Source of the DNA: JAFGJQ01 sp964495075
Lineage (GTDB): Bacteria > Planctomycetota > Phycisphaerae > UBA1845
NCBI GenBank assembly: GCA_964495075.1
Contig: CAZBUJ010000006.1
Coordinates: 1 to 64,000, forward strand
Direction: 5' to 3'
DNA length: 64,000 nt
Positions 58,884 to 64,000 of this stretch are shown here, one piece after another. Within the stretch, counting starts at the first letter, position 1. Every line of letters starts with the position of its first letter. Both the position numbers and the translations under genes were made by a program. The notes below the pieces were generated by a model, which did not search any database, was not told the DNA's origin, and saw only the letters and a list, made by a program, of their open reading frames with translations.

Positions 58884-60869
58884 ATGCGGATCACGACCGT
58901 TCGCATAATCGTGCAGGTGTTCATGTTCGCGCTGTTCGTCGCGTTCGTAGCGCTGACCACGTTTTCGCATCTCGACGACTGGCCGGCGCTGAAGTACTGG
59001 GTGAGCAAGTTTCTCGAGGTCGACCCGCTGGTCAGCGTGTCGACGGCGATCACGACGCACACGCTCTACAAGGGGCTGGCGTGGAGCCTGATCATCCTGA
59101 TCCCGACGCTGTTCCTGGGCCGGTTCTTCTGTAACTGGATCTGCCCCTACGGCATCATCCACCATTTTACGGGGTGGCTGTTCAACACGCGGAATTCGCA
59201 GCAGAAGATCGAGTCGAACCGCTACCGGCCGCTGTACGCGTTCAAGTACTACGTCCTGGTGGGCATGCTGGTGGCGGCCCTGTTGGGGTCGCTGCAGATC
59301 GGGTTGCTGGACCCGATCGTCTTCGTGTACCGGTCGTTCACGGTGGCGGTCCTGCCGACGGCGAACATGCCGTTGCAGGACGTGCTGGGCGATTACAAGA
59401 TGCACGCCTACGCCTGGCTGATCGGGTTTCTGTTCCTGTTCTTCGTGACGATGAACGTTTTCATCCCGCGGTTTTTCTGCCGCGTGGTGTGTCCGCTCGG
59501 CGCGCTGTTGGGGGTATTCAGCCGGTTCGCGTTCTGGCGGATCGAGCGCGACCCGGTCAAGTGCACCGATTGCGACATGTGCCTGCTGTCGTGCGAAGGG
59601 GCGAGCGATCCGCACAAGCAGCTCCGCATGTCGGAGTGCTTCGTCTGTTTCAACTGCATTGAAGACTGTCCGCACGAGGCGCTGAGCTTCTCGCTGCTGC
59701 CCGCCCCGGCCCACGAGGTGAAGAGCCCGGACATTCGGCGCCGTCGCGCCCTGTTCGCCGCGCTGGCCGGCGGGCTGTTCTTCACGTGGACGAAGGGGAG
59801 CGGCAAGAGCACCCGCGACTTCTCGGCCAAGGCGATTCGGCCTCCAGGGTCGGTGGAGGAACTCGAGTTCCTCGAGCGGTGCATCAAGTGCGACCAGTGC
59901 ATCCGCGTGTGCCCGACCAACGTGCTGCAGCCGGCCACCCTCGAGATGGGGCTGGAAGGTCTGTGGACGCCGGTGATGAACTTCCGCATGGGGGCGTGCC
60001 AATACCAGTGCACGGCCTGCGGGCACGTCTGCCCGACGGGTGCCATCCAGCGCATCACGGTGGAAGAGAAGCTGGGCCTGGGTGACTGGGCCGAGGTCGG
60101 ACCGATCAAGCTCGGCACGGCCCACTTCGACCTCGGCCGCTGCCTGCCGTGGAGCAAGAACATCCCGTGCGTCGTGTGCGAGGAGGTCTGCCCCACCGCG
60201 CCCAAGGCGATCCACACCGAGTACCGGATGGTGCTGATCCGCGAGGGGAAGAAACTGGTGCGAGCGGCCGCCCGGGACGCCCTGACGGTGGTGGATTATC
60301 CCGCCCCGGGCGAAGCCGCCGGTGAACCCTGCACCTTCCGCCCCGGCGAGTTCAAGAGCGACGTCACCACCTCGTACCACGTGAAGGTGCGCGGTGGCGA
60401 CGGGATCGTTCGGACCTACCCGATCGTCAACAACGACGCCGACACGCTGACGATCGAGGGGGCGTTCGACCCGATGCCGCAGTCGGGCAACGTGGCGGCC
60501 ATCCATCTGCAACTCAAGGTCCCCAAGATCGACACGGCGCTGTGTATCGGATGCGGACTATGCGAGTTGGAATGTCCGGTGGTCGGCGACCGGCGGGCGG
60601 TCTACGTCACAGCGGAAGGCGAGACGCGCTCCGGTTTGGAACAGGAGCGAAACCGGAATCGCTCGTTGCGGCTGACCCGGACGGCCGCCGCGCGTAACAC
60701 AAACCATGCGGACGTGGCACTACCCCTCCTGGCCCGACACAGTGATACAAAAGATGACGGATGTTGCGGGCGCTCTGCCGGGCCCAATTCGAGTAAGCTG
60801 AACATGTCGCGCGGTGGCGATTGGGCCGAGCGGGGGCAGGCGCCGAACCTGTTCGATCTGCTGGGTTAG
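58884..60869 (+). CDS. NapH/NosR-type membrane polyferredoxin
   Basis: 661 residues. About five membrane segments in the first 230 residues carry the two CxxxCP motifs of the NapH/NosR/CcoG family (RFFCNWICPYG and RFFCRVVCPLG). A long cytoplasmic or external part follows with multiple cluster motifs: CTDCDMCLLSC, CFVCFNCIEDCP, CIKCDQCIRVCP, CQYQCTACGHVCPTG, CVVCEEVCP and CIGCGLCELECPV, enough for at least four [4Fe-4S] clusters. It should pass electrons between the quinone pool and an exported partner. The last 75 residues after VTAEGETRSG are Arg/Asn/Ser-rich and not family-like, so the natural end may have been lost. The ATG is 27 bases after the DUF362 stop. Confidence 0.93.
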   Translation: MRITTVRIIVQVFMFALFVAFVALTTFSHLDDWPALKYWVSKFLEVDPLVSVSTAITTHTLYKGLAWSLIILIPTLFLGRFFCNWICPYGIIHHFTGWLFNTRNSQQKIESNRYRPLYAFKYYVLVGMLVAALLGSLQIGLLDPIVFVYRSFTVAVLPTANMPLQDVLGDYKMHAYAWLIGFLFLFFVTMNVFIPRFFCRVVCPLGALLGVFSRFAFWRIERDPVKCTDCDMCLLSCEGASDPHKQLRMSECFVCFNCIEDCPHEALSFSLLPAPAHEVKSPDIRRRRALFAALAGGLFFTWTKGSGKSTRDFSAKAIRPPGSVEELEFLERCIKCDQCIRVCPTNVLQPATLEMGLEGLWTPVMNFRMGACQYQCTACGHVCPTGAIQRITVEEKLGLGDWAEVGPIKLGTAHFDLGRCLPWSKNIPCVVCEEVCPTAPKAIHTEYRMVLIREGKKLVRAAARDALTVVDYPAPGEAAGEPCTFRPGEFKSDVTTSYHVKVRGGDGIVRTYPIVNNDADTLTIEGAFDPMPQSGNVAAIHLQLKVPKIDTALCIGCGLCELECPVVGDRRAVYVTAEGETRSGLEQERNRNRSLRLTRTAAARNTNHADVALPLLARHSDTKDDGCCGRSAGPNSSKLNMSRGGDWAERGQAPNLFDLLG

Positions 60870-60928
60870 GTTGGTCATCCCATCGGCACGATGTGCAGCC
60901 GCGCCCACCGCAAAACAGGAGAGCAAGC

Positions 60929-62161
60929 ATGTCGAACCTGCCGGTTTCCCGTCGAGATTTTCTTCGTGTCGGTGCCGCCACCGGCATGGCGGCCGCCGCG
61001 CTGCCGGCCATGGCCCCGGACAAGGAGCCGTCCGCCAAATCGGACAAGCCGATCGCGATGGTCCCCAAACGCAAGCTGGGCAAGCATGACATCGAGGTGT
61101 CGATGCTGGGCCAGGGGGCCGGTCGACCGCTCGATGAGCGACACTTGAACCTGCTGCACGAGTCGGGCGTCCGCTATCTCGACACCGCCAAAGTGTACGG
61201 CAATGGTGCATCGGAGAGGGCGATCGCCGACTGGTTCGAGAAGACGGGCTACCGCAAGGAGTACTTCCTGGTCACCAAGGATCAGCCCCGCACGCCGGCC
61301 GACTGGGTGCGCATGCTGGACGAGCGGCTGGTCGCCTTGAAGACCGACTACATCGACCTGCTTTTCCTGCACGCGCTGGGCGACGAGGACTACCTGGGGG
61401 CCGACGGGGCGAAAGTGCTCACCGACAAGGAATGGGCCGACACGGCCAACAAGATGCGGGAATCGGGCAAGGTGAGGCTGCTCGGCTTCAGCAGCCACGC
61501 CCGGCCGATCGAAAACCGGATCGCCCTGCTCAGCGCCGCCGCGTCGAAGGAGAGCTGGGTCGACGCGATCATGGTGGCGACCAACCCGACCGTGATGCGT
61601 TCGAACAAGTCGTTCAGCGACGCGATCACCGCGTGCCACCGGGCGGGCGTGGGTCTGGTGTCGATGAAGGAGTCTTACACCGGGTCGGATACGATTGATG
61701 CCGTCATCCCGGAGTTCAAGAAACGCGGGCTGTCGCGGGTGACGGCCGTCATGACGGCCATGTGGACCGACGGGCGGTTCGCCAGCGTCTGCTCGCAGAT
61801 GGACAACCTCAAGTACGTCAAGGAGAACTCCGACGCGGCGAAAAACTACAAGCCGCTGACCGAGAAGGAGCTCGCCGCGATCGATCGCATGTACGAGAGC
61901 AGCGAGCACACCTTGTGCGTGGCGTGCGACGGGAGCTGCCAGCGGGCCGCCGGCACGCGGGCCGATCTCAACACGATCGCCCGCTACGTCACGTACCTGG
62001 AGCGGAACGGACGGCTGGCCGAGGCGCGGGCGCTGTTCGCCGTCCTGCCGCCGGACGCCCGCAACTGGGCGGGGGCCGATCTGGCGGCCGCCCAGCAGGC
62101 GTGCAAGTGCAAAATGGACTTCGCGCGAATCCTCAGGAAGGCCGAGCAGTTCCTCGCCTGA
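60929..62161 (+). CDS. TAT-exported aldo/keto reductase with Cys-rich C-terminus
   Basis: 410 residues from the ATG at 60929, after ACAGGAGAG. Twin-arginine signal (PVSRRDFLRVGAATGMAAAA). The AKR barrel has the full tetrad: Asp and Tyr in RYLDTAKVYGNGASER, Lys in EYFLVTKDQ, and His in IDLLFLHALGDEDYLG, with GFSSHARPIENRI and a C-terminal helix layer. Beyond it, CVACDGSCQRAAGTR and a final QQACKCKMDF supply cysteines in the place where some AKRs bind a [4Fe-4S] cluster. An exported AKR cannot rely on NADPH, so its electrons may come from the adjacent polyferredoxin. A strong terminator follows 88 bases on. Confidence 0.93.
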   Translation: MSNLPVSRRDFLRVGAATGMAAAALPAMAPDKEPSAKSDKPIAMVPKRKLGKHDIEVSMLGQGAGRPLDERHLNLLHESGVRYLDTAKVYGNGASERAIADWFEKTGYRKEYFLVTKDQPRTPADWVRMLDERLVALKTDYIDLLFLHALGDEDYLGADGAKVLTDKEWADTANKMRESGKVRLLGFSSHARPIENRIALLSAAASKESWVDAIMVATNPTVMRSNKSFSDAITACHRAGVGLVSMKESYTGSDTIDAVIPEFKKRGLSRVTAVMTAMWTDGRFASVCSQMDNLKYVKENSDAAKNYKPLTEKELAAIDRMYESSEHTLCVACDGSCQRAAGTRADLNTIARYVTYLERNGRLAEARALFAVLPPDARNWAGADLAAAQQACKCKMDFARILRKAEQFLA

Positions 62162-62248
62162 CCGGCGGGTGACGCTCGCCTGACCGGCTGATCGTCGCCA
62201 TCCGCGCGGGTGCGCTCGTGCATCCGGGCGGATGGCTCTTGCCCACCC

Positions 62249-62281
62249 AACCGCGGCGCGGGATACTGGCCGCGGTTTTTT
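62249..62281 (+). terminator. Rho-independent terminator of the redox cassette
   Basis: AACCGCGGC (62249-62257) pairs with GCCGCGGTT (62269-62277) over an 11-base loop, and a T-run continues to 62281. It is the clearest intrinsic terminator in the window and marks the 3' end of the unit that includes the aldo/keto reductase. Confidence 0.9.
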
Positions 62282-62350
62282 GTCTTGTATCGGACCCGCG
62301 TCCGTGGGTTAGGGCGGGGCCGACTACGCTTCGGATCGGGAGACGCCATC

Positions 62351-63613
62351 ATGTCGCGGCCGGTAGTTATCTTCGAGGACACGGGGTATCGCAATCTTCT
62401 TCCTTTGACGCACACGCGGCCGGCCTGCGGGCTTCGTTGCGGGATCGACACGCTGTGGGAGAAGGTGGCGGCCTCGTACCCGTCCGCGCCGGTGATCGTT
62501 CACGCCCGGGGCGCGGTGGCGGGCGTGGTAGCGGAAGAAGTGCGGTCGGTGGCGGCCAACGCGTGGTCCGGGGAGGCGGCCCTGCTCGTCAACGGCCGCC
62601 TCGTGGCGCCGGCCGACCTGGCGGCCCGCGTGCCGCTGGACGGGGATGACGGGGTGTACGTGGTCGACGGCCAGGTGGCAGCGGCCCGAGTGAGCGGCAA
62701 GTGCGCCGCGTCGGTGGCGCGGGCGATGGCGGAAGGCCCCTTGGGCGACGAGGCGGCGTGGTTGGCGGGCCTGCCCTCGCATGACCTGGACGCGCACCTG
62801 GTCCGATTCCCCTGGGACCTCGTGCGGTGGAACGGTGGGCAGATCAACGCCGACCTGGATCGGCGCGGCCTGGCCGGACGCATTGAGGGAGACGTGCACC
62901 CGTCGGCGGTGCTGGACGGGCGGGAGCGCATCCACGTCGCCGCCGGGGCCGAAGTGCACGCGGGTGCCATTTTGTTGGCCCATGACGGAGCGATTTACAT
63001 CGGTCCCGGGGCGAAGGTCATGGCCGGGGCGGCGGTGGAAGGTCCGGTGTCGCTGGGCGACCATTCGCTGATCAAGATCCAGTCCAAGATCTACGAGGGG
63101 ACGAGCACCGGGCCGTACTGCAAGATCGGCGGCGAGATCGAAGAGAGCATCTTCCAGGGGTATTCCAGCAAGCAGCACGACGGGTTCCTCGGCCATGCCT
63201 GCGTCGGCGAATGGGTCAACCTGGGGGCCGACACGAACAACTCCGACCTCAAGAACAACTACAGCACCGTGCGACTCGTCATCGACGGGAAGGAGATCGA
63301 TTCGGGGGAGCAGTTCATGGGAGCGGTGATCGGCGACCACACGAAGACGGGCATCAACACGATGCTCAACACGGGCACGGTGCTCGGGGTCGGGTGCAAC
63401 GTCTACGGGGCCGACTTCCCGCCCAAGTCCGTTCCGAGCTTCTGCTGGGGGGGGGCGGCCGGGTTGGTCGAGCACAAGCTCGACAAGTTCTTCGCCACGG
63501 CGGAGAAAGTGATGGCGCGGCGTAAGCGGTCGCTGACGGAGGCGCATCGAGTCCTGCTGCAAGCGGTGTTCGAAGCGACGTCGGCCGAGCGCGGCGGCGC
63601 GATTCGGTCGTGA
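62351..63613 (+). CDS. GlmU-like sugar nucleotidyltransferase family protein
   Basis: 420 residues from the ATG at 62351. The N-terminal half begins like the atypical GlmU group (VVIFEDTGYRNLLPLTHTRPACGLRCGIDTLWEKV) instead of the canonical GlmU loop LAAGxGTRM, with weak nucleotidyltransferase features. The C-terminal half is a left-handed beta-helix of hexapeptide repeats (IHVAAGAEVHAGAILLAHDG, IYIGPGAKVMAGAAVEGPVSLGDHSLI, GHACVGEWVNLGADTNNSDLKNNY, IGDHTKTGINTMLNTGTVLGVG). It probably makes an activated sugar for envelope polymers. In this lineage it may substitute for or sit beside a classical GlmU; the reaction is not proven by sequence. GGAGACGCCATC precedes the ATG. Confidence 0.87.
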   Translation: MSRPVVIFEDTGYRNLLPLTHTRPACGLRCGIDTLWEKVAASYPSAPVIVHARGAVAGVVAEEVRSVAANAWSGEAALLVNGRLVAPADLAARVPLDGDDGVYVVDGQVAAARVSGKCAASVARAMAEGPLGDEAAWLAGLPSHDLDAHLVRFPWDLVRWNGGQINADLDRRGLAGRIEGDVHPSAVLDGRERIHVAAGAEVHAGAILLAHDGAIYIGPGAKVMAGAAVEGPVSLGDHSLIKIQSKIYEGTSTGPYCKIGGEIEESIFQGYSSKQHDGFLGHACVGEWVNLGADTNNSDLKNNYSTVRLVIDGKEIDSGEQFMGAVIGDHTKTGINTMLNTGTVLGVGCNVYGADFPPKSVPSFCWGGAAGLVEHKLDKFFATAEKVMARRKRSLTEAHRVLLQAVFEATSAERGGAIRS

Positions 63614-63646
63614 CGCGGCATCCCAGCGGGCCGACGGCGGGTCCGC

Positions 63647-63838
63647 CTATTCCGCGGGCGCGGCGTCGTCCATGATGCGCTCGACGGCGGTGTCGAAGGC
63701 GATTTCCACGACGGAGGCCATGGTGGCCCGCAGTCCGTCGGTGAGGCCGTCGGTGACGGCTTCGACACAGCCGGTCGATGTGAAACCCAGCGACAGTGTC
63801 AGGAGGGTAATGGTCGTGCGGATTCGGTAGCGCTTCAT
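63647..63838 (-). CDS. Small lipoprotein of unknown function
   Basis: 63 residues. The lipoprotein signal ends at a clear lipobox (LGFTSTGC), and the mature 40 residues (VEAVTDGLTDGLRATMASVVEIAFDT then AVERIMDDAAP) form one amphipathic helix. Small lipoproteins of this shape are common in Planctomycetota. Its ATG overlaps the stop of the upstream gene (ATGA), so it is coupled to it. Confidence 0.75.
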   Translation of the reverse strand: MKRYRIRTTITLLTLSLGFTSTGCVEAVTDGLTDGLRATMASVVEIAFDTAVERIMDDAAPAE

Positions 63839-64000
63839 TCTTGTTCCTTCCTCTGTTCCGTGGTGCGCCCGGCCTCGATCGCCGCCAATCGCCGTTCCAG
63901 TTCCGCCACCTGCTGCCGGAGGACGTCGTTCTCCTGCGTGTGCCCTTCCAGCGCGAGCAGGCGTTCTTTCACGTCGTCTGGTTTCTTCGGTGCCTTCCAG
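63835..64000 (-). CDS. Partial coiled-coil protein (5' end outside window)
   Basis: The minus-strand frame enters at the window edge and ends with TGA at 63835. The visible 54 residues include KKPDDVKERLLALEGHT then QENDVLRQQVAELERRLAAI, a heptad-repeat coiled coil with Leu/Val at a and d positions. No catalytic region is visible. The stop overlaps the lipoprotein's ATG by four bases. The rest of the gene lies beyond 64000. Confidence 0.65.
   Translation of the reverse strand, partial: WKAPKKPDDVKERLLALEGHTQENDVLRQQVAELERRLAAIEAGRTTEQRKEQE

Noticed and set aside
57522..60512. A 996-codon open frame on the minus strand.
   Set aside because: It is exactly antisense to the DUF362 and polyferredoxin genes, is full of Arg/His/Gln, has no domain and no ribosome binding site. 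Long antisense frames are expected at this GC content.
1..64000. CRISPR arrays, tRNA genes, insertion sequences or prophage genes.
   Set aside because: I looked for regularly spaced repeats, GTTCGA-type tRNA arms with acceptor pairs, transposase motifs and integrases and saw none.

Overview
This is a GC-rich bacterial window that reads like a member of the Planctomycetota, possibly Phycisphaerae-like. The pointers are dockerin-type EF-hand tails of the 'DLDGDGVVDLADYALLEQC' style on secreted proteins, an ECF sigma factor overlapping a large WD40-bearing serine/threonine kinase, secreted DUF1579 proteins, TAT-tagged DUF362 and aldo/keto reductase proteins, a GlmU-like nucleotidyltransferase and small lipoproteins. 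The assignment is inferred from gene content only. I found no rRNA, tRNA, CRISPR array, insertion sequence or phage gene.

Layout. 0.1-5.2 kb: three envelope or secreted proteins (an unknown, a membrane-anchored SGNH hydrolase with TPRs, an unknown). 5.3-12.3 kb: a dead VapC fragment, then a PadR-ABC ATPase-FtsX permease operon behind an unusually clear promoter/operator, a prenylcysteine-methyltransferase-type membrane enzyme and a GT-C-like membrane protein. 12.4-19.7 kb: a STAS protein preceded by two dyads, a secreted cupredoxin-CHRD-sugar dehydrogenase-dockerin protein, a sigma54 activator, a dockerin relic and an FG-GAP/dockerin protein. 19.8-24.9 kb: Ada-like repair protein, flavodiiron-type MBL protein, a TPR lipoprotein coupled to a 44-residue peptide, and a small membrane protein.

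25.0-32.9 kb is a heme biosynthesis locus: a ferrochelatase/glutamyl-tRNA reductase fusion, hemN, hemE and hemG on the plus strand, converging on hemC-hemD on the minus strand. Together they cover every tetrapyrrole step from glutamyl-tRNA to heme except HemL and HemB. 33.4-41.1 kb holds a triple-domain hydrolase (D-aminoacylase, class C beta-lactamase, SGNH), another beta-lactamase-like hydrolase, broken gene pieces, a UroD-family protein and a C_GCAxxG_C_C protein. 41.4-45.5 kb is the kinase/ECF sigma pair. 45.7-52.3 kb has a beta-helix relic, recQ, trmO, two DUF1579 paralogues and nadE.

52.3-53.4 kb is a 1.08-kb intergenic region rich in dyads and hairpins that may encode a regulated nadE leader and a small RNA. 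53.4-62.3 kb is an O-antigen-ligase-like TPR membrane protein followed by a four-gene cassette closed by a strong terminator: duplicated DUF6599 protein, TAT-tagged DUF362 protein, NapH/NosR-type polyferredoxin and TAT-tagged aldo/keto reductase. This looks like an undescribed membrane-to-exported-protein redox system and is the best candidate for something new. 62.3-64.0 kb: a GlmU-like transferase, a small lipoprotein and a truncated coiled-coil gene at the edge.
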